DNA of 64,000 nt from Xanthomonas vasicola (GTDB lineage Bacteria; Pseudomonadota; Gammaproteobacteria; Xanthomonadales; Xanthomonadaceae), in NCBI RefSeq assembly GCF_000772705.2, contig NZ_JSBW02000026.1:1-64000 (forward strand), in the 5' to 3' direction. The notes below the pieces were generated by a model. That model searched no databases. It had not been told where the DNA came from and saw nothing but the letters and a program-made list of their open reading frames with translations. The translations under genes were made by a program, and so were the position numbers. Shown in pieces: positions 27,123 through 36,994 of this stretch; position 1 is the first letter of the stretch; each line of letters opens with the position of its first letter.

Positions 27123-28109
27123 ATGAGATTTTCGAAGAACTCAGCAGGGTCTTGGAGGCCTCTGCTTTTTTTATCGGGCACTACTGCTGTCTTTCTTTTT
27201 TTTCTGTTCTGCGACTCAAAAAAAAAACCTCCTGAACAAAAATCGATAGAGCACCCTCATCAAATTCTTGACGTACGATCAGAGCTGAAGTTACCAAGCG
27301 CATATGACGGCAATGCTCCCGTTAGCGGTGTTCCCGCCAGGATGTATCTGAGCGATATGGAGATGCGCTCCAAACGGGGTGATGCTACGGCAGCATGCCA
27401 TGTGGCAGTCATTTATGAGAAGTGTCTGCTGCTGCTGCGTCAATATGACGACGTAGTAGCAATGATTGAGTCGAAAAATCAGGGTGCGGCCGGCTACTTT
27501 GAAGCACTTCGCTCGCGATCCGATTACTGCGCTGGCATATCGATAAATTCCAACGACGCCATCGATAAATGGAAGGACGCCGCACAGAAAGGCAACCTCA
27601 ATGCAATTAGGGGCTACATCAGTGGATCTGCTTTTTTGGGTATTTCGGATGCCGCAGAATACCGAACAGCCTTTCAGGCATATTCTCAATCAGCAGAAGG
27701 TTTTGCATGGAAGCTAGCAGACCAAGGTGATGTCAATGCAGTGCTTGCCTTGGCCCATGCTTATGAAAGTGGCCCCACGCCGGCTGGGCCAAAGCTATCT
27801 CAAGTCGTCAAGAAGGACCCTACCAAGTCCCTGGCAATCTTCTACTATCTTGAAGATGCTCCGTCCCGGACACCAATCCATTCTATAGCGGAGGAACGCG
27901 TCAGGGGCCTTGCATTGACATCCATCAAAGCGATGGAATCCAGTTTGAGTGCAGCGTCGATCCGCTCCTCCGCAATCATGGCAAGTGATCTGCAGCGCCG
28001 CTGGACCAAACCATTGAATTATGAAAAACTTTTTATGTCCACGCTCGAGGATGGTACGCTGAGTTCTGCCCAGGCCGAGGACTGCGACGATCAGGAGAAC
28101 CGACATTGA
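27123..28109 (+). CDS. Membrane-anchored helical-repeat (Sel1-like) protein, low-GC operon gene 2
   Basis: 328 residues from ATG 27123. An N-terminal hydrophobic anchor (LLFLSGTTAVFLFFLFC) with a following Cys and Lys-rich stop-transfer is seen; the Cys is not in a good lipobox. The rest is helical with TPR/Sel1-like pairs (GDATAACHVAVIYEKC, GDVNAVLALAHAYESG), each an acidic GD/GN start followed by an A-L-A-x-Y pattern. Such repeats bind partner proteins, probably here in the periplasm. It is weakly translated on its own, since no RBS lies before the ATG and only four bases separate it from gene 1. Its last codons overlap gene 3. Confidence 0.7.
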   Translation: MRFSKNSAGSWRPLLFLSGTTAVFLFFLFCDSKKKPPEQKSIEHPHQILDVRSELKLPSAYDGNAPVSGVPARMYLSDMEMRSKRGDATAACHVAVIYEKCLLLLRQYDDVVAMIESKNQGAAGYFEALRSRSDYCAGISINSNDAIDKWKDAAQKGNLNAIRGYISGSAFLGISDAAEYRTAFQAYSQSAEGFAWKLADQGDVNAVLALAHAYESGPTPAGPKLSQVVKKDPTKSLAIFYYLEDAPSRTPIHSIAEERVRGLALTSIKAMESSLSAASIRSSAIMASDLQRRWTKPLNYEKLFMSTLEDGTLSSAQAEDCDDQENRH

Positions 28110-28402
28110 GGAATAATCATAGTCTCTGCATCATAGCAGTGCTACTTTCTCTTGCCTCACTGTGGGCCACGCAGTTCAAACAACTTAATAGCTATTATTT
28201 TTTACCTATTTTCTTCTCAATTTTTTCCATCGCATTGATAAGCCTTCAAGAGAAAGGTAGGCTACGGCACTTTGAAATGATCTCGGCCGTTACGATTTTA
28301 GTAATTGCCATTTTTGTCGGCAAACAAAACTATTTTTTAATGCAAGTATTTCTTACGCGAAATTTCCGTATTAATGATCCAAGTTTTTCAGTGTCGGAGT
28401 GA
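28106..28402 (+). CDS. Small inner-membrane protein, low-GC operon gene 3
   Basis: 98 residues from TTG 28106, which overlaps the stop of gene 2 (TTGA) and has AGGAGA 7 bases upstream. Two or three membrane helices (CIIAVLLSLASLWA, YYFLPIFFSIFSIALISL, SAVTILVIAIFVG). No family recognised. The tight coupling to gene 2 argues that the three products work together. Another 124 AT-rich bases follow before fbp, with no clear gene. Confidence 0.65.
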   Translation: MRNNHSLCIIAVLLSLASLWATQFKQLNSYYFLPIFFSIFSIALISLQEKGRLRHFEMISAVTILVIAIFVGKQNYFLMQVFLTRNFRINDPSFSVSE

Positions 28403-28526
28403 CGGTCAACGTGCCTCATTTTTTTAGCCTACATCGCCTATGCTACGTCATGGATTGTCGTCCTCATAACGCTCTATTTCCGGTTCGCTATACTCAAAGC
28501 CACAGACTCAAAGACAGACATCTTTC

Positions 28527-29537
28527 ATGACTCGCCCCTCGCTGACCCGCTTCCTGATCGAAGAGCAACACGCCGGCCGTATCGATGCGGAATTGCGCCA
28601 GCTGATCACCATCGTCTCGCGCGCCTGCAAGCGCATCTCCATCGCCGTGAGCAAGGGCGCCCTGGGCGGTGTGCTCGGCGATGCCGGCACCGGCAACGTG
28701 CAGGGCGAGGCGCAGAAAAAGCTCGATGTGCTCAGCAACGACATCCTGCTCGAAGCCAATGCCTGGGGCGGCCATCTGGCCGCGTGCGCGTCCGAAGAAA
28801 TGGACCACAGCCAACCGGTGCCCGACCAATATCCCAGCGGCGATTTCCTGTTGTTGTTCGATCCCTTGGACGGCAGTTCCAACATCGACGTCAACGTGTC
28901 GGTGGGCACGATTTTCTCGGTCTTGCGCGCGCCCAAGGGCACCGAAAAGCCGGGCGACGAGCACTTCCTGCAGCCGGGCACCCAACAGGTGGCCGCCGGC
29001 TACTGCATCTACGGCCCCAGCACCATGCTGGTGCTCACGCTGGGCCACGGCACCCACGCCTTCACGCTGGAGCGCGAAGAAGGCAGCTTCCTGCTGACTC
29101 AGGCCAACATGCGCGTGCCCGAAGACACTGCCGAATACGCCATCAACATGTCCAACCAGCGCCACTGGGAACCTGCGATGCAGGCGTATGTCGGCGACCT
29201 GCTGGCCGGCAAGGACGGCACGCGCGGCAAGGAGTTCAACATGCGCTGGATCGCAAGCATGGTGGCCGACGTGCACCGCATCCTCACCCGCGGCGGCATC
29301 TTCATCTACCCTTGGGACAAGAGGGACGCATCCAAGCCCGGCAAGCTGCGCCTGATGTACGAAGCCAACCCGATGAGCATGCTGGTGGAACAAGCCGGCG
29401 GCGCCGCCACCACCGGACGCGAACGCATTCTCGACATCCAACCGACACAGCTGCACCAGCGCGTGCCAGTGTTCCTGGGTTCGATGAACGAAGTGGCCGA
29501 AGCAACGCGGTATCACTTGGATGCGGATAAGGCGTAA
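28527..29537 (+). CDS. fbp: Fructose-1,6-bisphosphatase class 1
   Basis: 336 residues, normal length. It hydrolyses fructose 1,6-bisphosphate to fructose 6-phosphate in gluconeogenesis. The metal/phosphate signature [19 protein letters not shown] and the C-terminal [19 protein letters not shown] are present. A strong hairpin follows at 29577. It stands alone, downstream of the transferred low-GC operon. Confidence 0.97.
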   Translation: MTRPSLTRFLIEEQHAGRIDAELRQLITIVSRACKRISIAVSKGALGGVLGDAGTGNVQGEAQKKLDVLSNDILLEANAWGGHLAACASEEMDHSQPVPDQYPSGDFLLLFDPLDGSSNIDVNVSVGTIFSVLRAPKGTEKPGDEHFLQPGTQQVAAGYCIYGPSTMLVLTLGHGTHAFTLEREEGSFLLTQANMRVPEDTAEYAINMSNQRHWEPAMQAYVGDLLAGKDGTRGKEFNMRWIASMVADVHRILTRGGIFIYPWDKRDASKPGKLRLMYEANPMSMLVEQAGGAATTGRERILDIQPTQLHQRVPVFLGSMNEVAEATRYHLDADKA

Positions 29538-29576
29538 CAGCAGTTGCAGCTCTAGCAGTACGCAAGCTCGATTCCA

Positions 29577-29612
29577 CCAAGACACCCGCCTAGTGCGGGT
29601 GTCTTGGTTTAT
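29577..29612 (+). terminator. Rho-independent terminator of fbp
   Basis: CCAAGACACCCGC, loop CTAGT, then GCGGGTGTCTTGG: a perfect 13-bp stem followed by TTTAT, 39 bases after the stop. Confidence 0.85.
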
Positions 29613-29862
29613 GGCACCGGCTGACTGCGTTGCCGATTAAGCGGCGGGGGCTGACAACTCCATCGCTGGACCAGCCTTGGAAATGCAGCGTCCGAATATA
29701 GTGACTACCTCCGTGCGGGCAGGCCTGCACGCTGGCCACTGCAATCGTTGCTGCAAACGACTTTCATCGCTAACAGCTCAACTTGACCAACGATACTGGC
29801 AGCGCTGTCGCACTGCATCGGATACTGCGTCTTCTTTTTGCCGACAATTGGCGTAACTGAGT

Positions 29863-30252
29863 ATGACGTTAGCGAGTGCTCGCTTTCTGCTCGTGCTCAC
29901 CGGCGTGGTGTTGCCGTATGCAGCACGCTTGCCATTTGGGCTGGAGTGGCTGCAGCAATATACGGATACCGGCGCAGGCGGTTGGCTGCTGTTGGTTGGG
30001 TTCAACGCGATTGCCTTGGGCGCGCTGCTCGGCATCAGCTTCTTGTACCGGCGGCCGATTGCATTGTTGGTGCCGTGCCTGATCGGTTTCGGCGCACTCG
30101 CCTGGGCGCATGCCACGCTGGATTTGCGCGCCGATGCGCAGTCGGCGTTGGCGCTGATCTTCATTCCAATATACGCGTTGCTGCCGACCGCAGTGGGCGG
30201 CGCACTCGGCTATTTGTTGGATCAGAGGCGCCGGCGTAGCGCAACGCACTGA
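29863..30252 (+). CDS. Small four-helix inner-membrane protein
   Basis: 129 residues from ATG 29863. Four hydrophobic segments (ARFLLVLTGVVLPYAARL, GWLLLVGFNAIALGALLG, IALLVPCLIGFGALAW, ALALIFIPIYALLPTAVGG) and a basic tail LDQRRRRSATH. No family recognised. No RBS is obvious, but the hydrophobic periodicity supports a real gene. Confidence 0.55.
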   Translation: MTLASARFLLVLTGVVLPYAARLPFGLEWLQQYTDTGAGGWLLLVGFNAIALGALLGISFLYRRPIALLVPCLIGFGALAWAHATLDLRADAQSALALIFIPIYALLPTAVGGALGYLLDQRRRRSATH

Positions 30253-30603
30253 GACTGTGCTGAGGTGCCGGCTTCAGCATTCAAGCGGACACTGTCAGGT
30301 AGTGCGCATGCGGACGTTTGCAGCGAAGTGATCCGTGGGTGTCATCCGAGTTTTCTTGCCCACTTCAGAGAGCGCACGCCCTGCTAAAGCGCAACTGTCT
30401 CTGCAGCCGGACCAAAGCTTGGTAGACATCGGGGCACCAACATGCGCGCCAGTCACGCGTGCTCGCGTTCGCTTATTACAAGCCTAATTACGGTTTGCAG
30501 GGCGAGAAATTTTCTGGATCAAAACGAGCGGCACTGACCACACGGTATGCGCGGTAACGCTCGTCGCCTCTCGCGCTGCACGCATCGATTGGAGAGACCG
30601 CAC
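30253..30603. other. Gap before TldD-like pseudogene
   Basis: 351 bp. No gene, repeat or convincing regulatory site was seen apart from the GGAGAG ribosome site just before 30604. Confidence 0.4.
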
Positions 30604-31116
30604 GTGGACCGTCGTACCTTCCTCACCTTGTCCGGCATCGGTGCCGCCGGCTTATTGCTGCCGCACACACGCTTGATCGCAGCCGACCAATTGCTCACCC
30701 CGGCCGATGCCGCGCGCAACCGGCGCCTGGCCGATAGCGCGCTCACCACCGCCAAGGCCGCAGCTGCCAGCTATTGCAATGTGCGGGTGGGGCGCTATTA
30801 GCGTCAGTTCGTGATCACGCGCGAGGCGCAGGTGGAGAACGTGGTCAATGCCGAATCCAGCGGCGTGGGTGTACGTGTGCTGGCCGATGGCGCATGGGGT
30901 TGTGCGGCCACCAACACGCTGACCAGCGATGGCGTGGGCACCGCCACGCTGCAGGCGGTGGCCATTGCCAAAGCAAATGCGCGGTTGGACGGCGCGCCGG
31001 TGCAATTGGCGCCGGTGACGCCGGCCAGGCAGGTCAGCTGGAAGACGCCGATCAAGAAGAACGTGAACGAGTTCCGCAAGGCAAGGTTGCAGATGGCGTT
31101 TTCCTGGACGAAATAA
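30604..31116 (+). pseudogene. Exported TldD/PmbA-family protein, nonsense and truncated
   Basis: GTG 30604 behind GGAGAG starts a Tat-type leader (VDRRTFLTLSGIGAAGLLL). The frame hits TAG at 30799-30801 after VRVGRY, where relatives continue RQFVITREAQ; the same frame does so after the stop (RQFVITREAQVENVVNAESS, GVGVRVLADGAWG) and runs to about KTPIKKN before losing similarity at the stop near 31116. Intact members are about 540 residues with a metalloprotease fold, usually followed by a second TldD-like partner, which is absent here. Clearly inactive. Confidence 0.75.
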
Positions 31117-31424
31117 TCTGCCGTGGCAACGCAACGCATGGCTATGTGCATCGCGGGTTGGTCCAGAGCAGGCACTCCTGACGATGGCGTCGTTCCCGCA
31201 TCGCATCTCAACACGCGCGTTGGAAATTGCAGCAGACGCGTCGGCTTGTCATTCCATGGACACCACACGCGGCCACAAGGCCGTTACCGGTTCCTGCAAC
31301 GCTCGCAACTCTTTGCACACCGGCATTGACCCGACAAATCTGCGTTTATCTGCAGGAACACGCTACATGCCGTCGCATGATCGACAGCTGCTTCTCCATC
31401 GGCTGCGCTCGGCAAGCCGGTGAT
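31117..31424. other. Gap between TldD-like pseudogene and methyltransferase
   Basis: 308 bp. No recognisable coding remains of the missing TldD C-terminal part, no repeat, no site. Confidence 0.4.
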
Positions 31425-32072
31425 TCAACTCGTGGCCGTCATACGCCGCCACACCCGGCAATAATTTTTCGCCGGCAATGCCACGTCGTCGATCAGCTGC
31501 AATCCCACCGATGCAGCCAACGCATCCACTGCTTCGGCATCGCGAATACCCGATGCGGGGTCGCGCTCGCGCAGCATCGCGTCGAAGTCACGATTGCTCT
31601 CGCTGGTGAATTGCCCGTTGCGGTTGAATGGTCCGTAGATCGCCAGCACCGCATCGGCCGTCATTATCGCCGGCAAGCCGGCAAACAAGGCCTGCGCCTG
31701 CGGCCAGCCCATGATGTGCAAGGTATTGGCGCTGTAGATCGCATCGAAGCCGCGCTGGCCGTTACGCAGCACCGGCAAGCTGGGCGGTGGTGCAAGCCCG
31801 GGGGCGGGCGTCAACGCGGCCTGCAATGGAACAGGCGGTGGCGTGTTCGGAAGCGCCGCCTCGTCCAGCCACGTCCGTATACCGGGCAAGTGCTGCGGAT
31901 GGTCGCTGGCCTGCCACTGCAACCACGGCATCGCCTCAGCGAAATGCACTGCATGCTGCCCGGTGCCTGCGCCGATTTCCAGCACGTGCTGCCGGTCGGC
32001 GAAATGGCGGAGCAGCAAGTGCAGGATCGGATCGCGGTTGCGCGCGGATGCGGGGGAGAAGGGCTTGGACAT
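31425..32072 (-). CDS. DUF938-family SAM-dependent methyltransferase
   Basis: 215 residues. Rossmann motif I is HVLEIGAGTGQHAVHFA near residues 28-44, with the DUF938 opening PFSPASARNRDPIL and the IYSANTLHIMGWP and LAIYGPFNRNGQFTSESN blocks. Members methylate unknown small molecules and are common in proteobacteria. It stands alone. The C-terminus ends KNYCRVWRRM in the usual way. Confidence 0.88.
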   Translation of the reverse strand: MSKPFSPASARNRDPILHLLLRHFADRQHVLEIGAGTGQHAVHFAEAMPWLQWQASDHPQHLPGIRTWLDEAALPNTPPPVPLQAALTPAPGLAPPPSLPVLRNGQRGFDAIYSANTLHIMGWPQAQALFAGLPAIMTADAVLAIYGPFNRNGQFTSESNRDFDAMLRERDPASGIRDAEAVDALAASVGLQLIDDVALPAKNYCRVWRRMTATS

Positions 32073-32284
32073 GCATGACCTCGTGGGCGATTCGTGTGCA
32101 CTGCCGCCGAGCGGCCTTCAAGGCCATAGCATGGCGACAGCGCCGCCATTGTAGGCGTGCGGTATCGCCTGGCATCGGCGGCCGCCCACGCAGCGGTCGC
32201 CGGCTTTGCGAAGCCCACAGCGCGCGCGCTGCAGAAATAACGCTAGCTTCGATACGCCTTCCACCCAATGCAATGGACTTGACC

Positions 32285-32620
32285 ATGTCTACCAGCAATC
32301 GACGTAACGTTCGAAAGACCCTAGTTCTCTGCGCACTCGCCGCTACCGCAATGGCCAACTTGATTTCACCTGCCAGCGCGGCAGTGATCGGTAACGTCAA
32401 GGTTTCCGGTAACGTGCAGGATAGAGCAACCTCCGGCACCTCCGCGCCCTCCAACCAGGCCGTCTTCAAATACCTATGGCAGGCGGGCTGGAACGCTTGC
32501 CGCAGCAATTTCCCAGGAACCAGGTCGATGGCGCTCACCCGCGTGGTTGCTCCCGTGGCATCCCAGACCGGCAATTGGCAGAATGTCACTGCATTTTGGG
32601 CCTGCAGAGACACGCCCTGA
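32285..32620 (+). CDS. Small secreted hypothetical protein
   Basis: 111 residues from ATG 32285 (ATG 32273 is in frame and would add MDLT). The signal peptide has a basic start (MSTSNRRNVRKT) and hydrophobic LVLCALAATAMANLISPASA. The mature part has two Cys (WNACRSNFPG, FWACRD) that may pair. No known domain. The RBS is weak, but the export signal is clear. Confidence 0.6.
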   Translation: MSTSNRRNVRKTLVLCALAATAMANLISPASAAVIGNVKVSGNVQDRATSGTSAPSNQAVFKYLWQAGWNACRSNFPGTRSMALTRVVAPVASQTGNWQNVTAFWACRDTP

Positions 32621-32734
32621 CGCGCACCAGACATTTCAACATCGGCTGGCGCCCGGCACCGTCGGGCGTGTAGCTGAAGCGGTGATGGCGCCGCGTTATA
32701 CCCACGCGTTGAAGTGCAACTGACGGCCGCACAC

Positions 32735-33553
32735 TCAACGCGGCCCCTGCAATGCCTCATACGCACGCCGTACCGCATCTTCGCCAAAGCGACGCTCTAG
32801 CCGGCGCACGATGAAATGCCCGCGCGCCATGGCCTGAAAGTGGCGCATGAACACGGTATTGAGCGTGGCGCCACTGACCGCGCCGACCAGCGGCACTGCC
32901 TGCACGGCCAGTTTTTCGCCCACATTCACCGAAAACTTCGCCGCGACGCGCGACACCAGCGAGACCAGCGCTGGCGCGCCCTTGCTGGCGAAGCCGTGCG
33001 CGGCCACATAGCTGGCCGCAGCGCTCAGTTGCTGCGCCATCGCCGCACGGACTGCGAAATAGCCCGATTCGGCGCCATCGTCGCTGGCACTGCGGCCGCC
33101 ATGTGCCAGCACTTCCAGGCAGGCCAGCGCGGTTTCCGGCTCGTGCAGCGATTCGCCTTCTGCACGGGCGATATCGGCGATGGAGCGCAGCATCACCGTG
33201 GTGGTCACCGGCAGCTCCACCATCAAGCCCGGCAGGCCGAAAAAGCCACCTGCACCGCCGGCCACTGCCACGGCCAGCGTGTGCCGCGCGGTGGATGCAG
33301 GCTGCTGCGCATCGGTCTTGCCACGCAGACTCAGTAGCGCCGATTTCATTGCGACCTGCAGCGCGCGGCGGGTCACGCCATCGATGCTGCGGGTCACCAT
33401 CTTGGGGAGCCGCTTGGTAATCAGACTCTCGATCGGGGCACCCAGCGCATTGGCCAATTGCGCCGCAACGCCGGGGTTTTCCAGCAAGGCGTGGGCGGTT
33501 GCCAAATCGCGCTGCGCGGCAGCGTCCATCACCGGTATCGGAAGCGTTGTCAT
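32735..33553 (-). CDS. EcsC-family protein
   Basis: 272 residues. EcsC-type segments: VAGGAGGFFGLPGLMVELPV, TTTVMLRSIADIARAEGE, GAVSGATLNTVFMRHFQAMA. The glycine-rich hydrophobic stretches may insert into or lie on the membrane. The family is named from the Bacillus ecs operon, but its own role is unknown. It is divergent from the SRPBCC gene at 33699. Confidence 0.85.
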   Translation of the reverse strand: MTTLPIPVMDAAAQRDLATAHALLENPGVAAQLANALGAPIESLITKRLPKMVTRSIDGVTRRALQVAMKSALLSLRGKTDAQQPASTARHTLAVAVAGGAGGFFGLPGLMVELPVTTTVMLRSIADIARAEGESLHEPETALACLEVLAHGGRSASDDGAESGYFAVRAAMAQQLSAAASYVAAHGFASKGAPALVSLVSRVAAKFSVNVGEKLAVQAVPLVGAVSGATLNTVFMRHFQAMARGHFIVRRLERRFGEDAVRRAYEALQGPR

Positions 33554-33698
33554 GCCTGCTCATCATGGTTGGGACTTGAGCGATGGTACCCAGCGCGATG
33601 TGAGCGCCGCACAAGCGAACTGAACACTGCTGGGCCTGCAGCGCTATTGGCTGTTAAAATACTGGATCATCGGCGTCCAGGCAGCGAATGCTCACCAG

Positions 33699-34172
33699 AT
33701 GAATCGCGAGATCCGCCACAGCATCGTCATTGCTGCCGCACCCGAAGTGGTGGCTGCCGCATTGTCCGAGCCCCGCCGGCTTGCGTATTGGTGGACACGC
33801 GAAGTAAGCCTGGCCGACGATCTGGTGCGCCTGGATTGGAGCCGGCAAGGCTGGCGGGTAGAACTGAGTATCGATGAAGGCGCCGATCACCAACTGGTGT
33901 GCTGGCGCTGCCACGATTCCAACATGCTCGATACCGACGCCTGGAAAGGCACCGTGATGCGTTTCGAGCTGCGCCCCACCAGCCAGGGCACACAGATCGA
34001 TTTCGTGCAGTCCGGCTACCGCGATTCGCCGTGCAAGGAGGCCTGCGCGCGTGGTTGGCGCTTCTTTCTGGGCAGCAGCCTCAAACGCTATGTGGAAACC
34101 GGCGAGGGTGCGCCGTCGGCCGATATACGCATGCCCGAGTTGCTGGAGCAGCATGCGCACAGCGCGCGCTGA
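33699..34172 (+). CDS. SRPBCC (AHSA1-like) ligand-binding-fold protein
   Basis: 157 residues. It opens REIRHSIVIAAAPEVVAAAL, followed by the LAYWWTREVSL helix and a C-terminal RGWRFFLGSSLKRYVETGEG helix, the helix-grip fold that holds a hydrophobic ligand. Cytoplasmic, with no signal peptide. Functions vary widely in this family; none is assigned. Confidence 0.8.
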   Translation: MNREIRHSIVIAAAPEVVAAALSEPRRLAYWWTREVSLADDLVRLDWSRQGWRVELSIDEGADHQLVCWRCHDSNMLDTDAWKGTVMRFELRPTSQGTQIDFVQSGYRDSPCKEACARGWRFFLGSSLKRYVETGEGAPSADIRMPELLEQHAHSAR

Positions 34173-34513
34173 AGGCGGCAGCGGCGAGCTTCAGCATCGC
34201 TCGACGCGCTGCGTCGATCACAGCAACAGCGTGTTGACCTGAAACACAGCGAGCTTTCTAGCCATTGCGCGTGTGACGAACAAGAACAGCCAACAGGGCT
34301 ACTACTGCGTAAACTGCCAAGCGGCTATTCGCGGCAGTTCGTTGGCTCTTAGCCGCCATCTTCGACGATTCCGGCTGTGGCCCGCCTTCCGGTTGGCAGC
34401 GATGCACAGCGCCATCGCCCGCATCGGGTATCGCACCACGTAGCCCGTTACTGCGACAGCACAACAATGCGCCTGTCGCAACAGACGCATGTCGTGCGAA
34501 AAACGCCAAGCGC
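34173..34513. other. Gap between SRPBCC gene and MFS transporter (convergent)
   Basis: 341 bp between two gene 3' ends. No gene or strong terminator seen. Confidence 0.4.
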
Positions 34514-36004
34514 TCACGCCGTGCGCGGTTGGCCCATCGATGATGCTGTGTTGATCGGCAACTGCGCATCCACGGTCACCGGGCTGTCGGCCTGCAACAG
34601 TGCACGGGCTTCAGCATCGCTGGCCACCGCCGGCGGCGAGCCGCGTAGCGGCAATCCTGCGGTTTCGCGCACGCACAACATGGTCACCAGGCCAACCGCC
34701 GCCGCACCCATCAGGTAGTACGCCGGCACCAGTGGGTCGCCGGTGCGCTCTACCAACCAGGCAGTCACCAACGGCGTGGTGCCACCGAACAACGACACCG
34801 AAACATTGAAGCCGATCGACAACGCGCTGTAGCGCACCGGCGTGTAGAACAGCGCCGGCAAGGTGGATGGCATCGAACTGGTGAAGCACACCAGCGCCAG
34901 ACCAAGCAGCATCAACCCGGCGAAGATCAACCCATCGTTGCCGCTGCCGATCAGCAACAGGCATGGAATTGCCAGCGCAAACAGCGCAATGCAGGCGCCG
35001 ATGATCATCGGCCGCCGGCCCAGTTTGTCGCTGAACATACCGCCGACGATGTTGAGCGGCATCATCACAAGCATCACCAGGATGATCAGCAACAAGCCCT
35101 TGCTCTCGGCATAGCCCACGGTGACGCTGAGATAGCTGGGCATGTAGGTCAGCAACATGTAGTCGGTGACGTTGAACACCAGCACCAGTCCCACGCACTT
35201 AAGCAGTTGCGGCCAATGCAGGCGCAGCAGCGTCATCAGGCCTTGCGCGGCGGTCTGGCGTTCGCGCTGTTCGGATTGTTCGGTATAGGCGCGAAATGCC
35301 GGGGTTTCTTCGAGCTTCATGCGCATGTACAGGCCGAGCAGGCCGAGCGGGCCGGCGATCAGAAATGGCACGCGCCAGCCCCAGTCGAGCATCTGCGCCG
35401 GGGTGACGCTCATGTGCAACACGGTGACGGTGCCTGCGCCGGCGATATAGCCGCCGAGCGTGCCGAATTCCAGCCAGCTGCCCATCAGGCCGCGATTGCG
35501 GTCGGTGGCGTATTCGGCAATGAAGGTGGCCGCGCCGCCGTATTCGCCGCCGGTGGAAAACCCCTGCAGCAAACGCGCCAGCAACAGCAATGCAGGCGCC
35601 CACAGGCCAATGCGCTCGTAGGCGGGAATCAGGCCGATGCTGAAGGTGCCCAGCGCCATCATGATCATCGTGGCTGCGAGGACTTTCTGGCGTCCGAAAC
35701 GGTCGCCGAGCGGGCCGAATACCATGCCGCCAATCGGCCGCACCAGAAAGGCCACGGTGAAGGTGGCAAAGGTGGCGATCAACTGCGCGGTCGGGTTGCT
35801 GGATGGGAAGAATACCTGGCCCAGCGTCACCGCCAGATAGCCGTACACGCCGAAGTCGAACCACTCCATCGCATTACCCAGCGCCGCAGCGCCGACGGCT
35901 TTGCGCAGCATGCCGCGGTCCACCACGGTGACATCATCCAGTTGCAGCTGGCGGCGGCGTTTGAACCAGCCAAAGTGCGAACGCATCGCGCGGGCATCGT
36001 GCAT
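34514..36004 (-). CDS. MFS transporter, ProP-like (osmoprotectant/organic acid symporter)
   Basis: 496 residues from ATG 36004 with GGAG 7 bases upstream. Twelve membrane helices. The metabolite:H+ symporter signatures are AAALGNAMEWFDFGVYGYLA, RPIGGMVFGPLGDRFGRQKV, LQGFSTGGEYGGAATFIAE and GMFSDKLGRRPMIIG. Relatives move proline, glycine betaine, citrate or ketoglutarate with protons across the inner membrane. ProP is the closest pattern, but the C-terminal coiled coil of E. coli ProP is missing, so osmotic control of that kind is not expected. Confidence 0.85.
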   Translation of the reverse strand: MHDARAMRSHFGWFKRRRQLQLDDVTVVDRGMLRKAVGAAALGNAMEWFDFGVYGYLAVTLGQVFFPSSNPTAQLIATFATFTVAFLVRPIGGMVFGPLGDRFGRQKVLAATMIMMALGTFSIGLIPAYERIGLWAPALLLLARLLQGFSTGGEYGGAATFIAEYATDRNRGLMGSWLEFGTLGGYIAGAGTVTVLHMSVTPAQMLDWGWRVPFLIAGPLGLLGLYMRMKLEETPAFRAYTEQSEQRERQTAAQGLMTLLRLHWPQLLKCVGLVLVFNVTDYMLLTYMPSYLSVTVGYAESKGLLLIILVMLVMMPLNIVGGMFSDKLGRRPMIIGACIALFALAIPCLLLIGSGNDGLIFAGLMLLGLALVCFTSSMPSTLPALFYTPVRYSALSIGFNVSVSLFGGTTPLVTAWLVERTGDPLVPAYYLMGAAAVGLVTMLCVRETAGLPLRGSPPAVASDAEARALLQADSPVTVDAQLPINTASSMGQPRTA

Positions 36005-36644
36005 AAGTGGTCTCCATAAGTCGCGCCTCGGATTGCTCGTCGGACGCAGGCCATCGCTGCCCGCTCGCCCTGGCAACGCACAGGACACGGCACATCACGC
36101 AAGCACGGCAGCGCATTGCACTGGATGACACCGGAGGCATTCCCGGACGGCCGCGTGGATTCAGCGACGCTGCAGGACAGACGACCAAGGGGTGGGCAAT
36201 GCCCAGGGGCTTGATCGGCATCTTATGGTACTACAGCACGCAAATCATTGCAGGCGCGACCGCGTGCAGTGCCGGAAAAGGCCGTATGTCCAGCTGCGTT
36301 GTATGCATTGGCAAACGATGTGCACCGACGCGTCCGCTCTGTGTGTGCGTGCGCAGTGCCGTCATGGATGCATGCGGCCTGCATCGAAGCAGTCAGTGCA
36401 TCAGCGATACCGCCGCGCATGTCGACCTATTTCAGAAAGGCTGGCAACTGCTGCACCGGCTGTGAGTCGAGCGCGGCGAGTGCTCGAAACGCTACTCCGC
36501 TGCTCGCGTACCGCCGCTGCCGCGCCGTCCGCACACACTTAACCAATGCTCACTAGGCTCCTTTGGCTACGCTTACTTCTGCGTAGGTTACGAAGCAATG
36601 CATCTGTCCAAGCGCGAGGCCAAGCTCAGCAATACAGGAGGTAA
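36005..36644. other. 640-bp gap without a gene
   Basis: Upstream of the MFS gene and downstream of the thioredoxin gene. Only a weak CTACGC/GCGTAG hairpin near 36567-36586 was noted. Short frames here have no RBS or plausible composition. It may hold remains of a lost gene too decayed to recognise. Confidence 0.4.
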
Positions 36645-36974
36645 TCAGCCTGCATCCAGCACCGACAACATGTCCTGCAGATTCTCACGCGTCTGCGGCC
36701 GCACGGCACGTGCCAGTTCTTCGCCATCGCGCAGCAGGATGATCGTGGGCCACAACTTGACACCAAAAGAGCGGCCCAGCGGCCGCCCTTTTCCATCTTC
36801 GATCTTGCGGTAGTCGATCGCCTCGTATCCGCCCAACAGCTTTTGCAACAGCGGTTGCGCGGCAATGCAGTGGCCGCACCAATCGGTGCCGAATTCCAGT
36901 ACTTGCAGCCCGGCCTGTCTATCCACCTCGCTGCGTTCCGGTGCCTGGATGGCGTACTCGCGAACGAACCCCAT
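36645..36974 (-). CDS. Thioredoxin-family protein
   Basis: 109 residues. The redox site C33-G-H-C36 lies in EFGTDWCGHCIAAQPLL, and the cis-Pro in KLWPTIILL. WCGHC, rather than WCGPC, gives a more oxidising pair, as in DsbA/PDI sites, but there is no signal peptide, so it should act in the cytoplasm. It lies 20 bases downstream of the host attachment protein gene and probably shares its transcript. Confidence 0.88.
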   Translation of the reverse strand: MGFVREYAIQAPERSEVDRQAGLQVLEFGTDWCGHCIAAQPLLQKLLGGYEAIDYRKIEDGKGRPLGRSFGVKLWPTIILLRDGEELARAVRPQTRENLQDMLSVLDAG

Positions 36975-36994
36975 TGTCTCGATACTCCGCGTGA

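Noticed and set aside
28403-28526. AT-rich stretch between the low-GC operon and fbp considered as a fourth gene
   Set aside because: Frames are interrupted and no start with RBS exists; it is treated as flanking DNA of the transferred segment.
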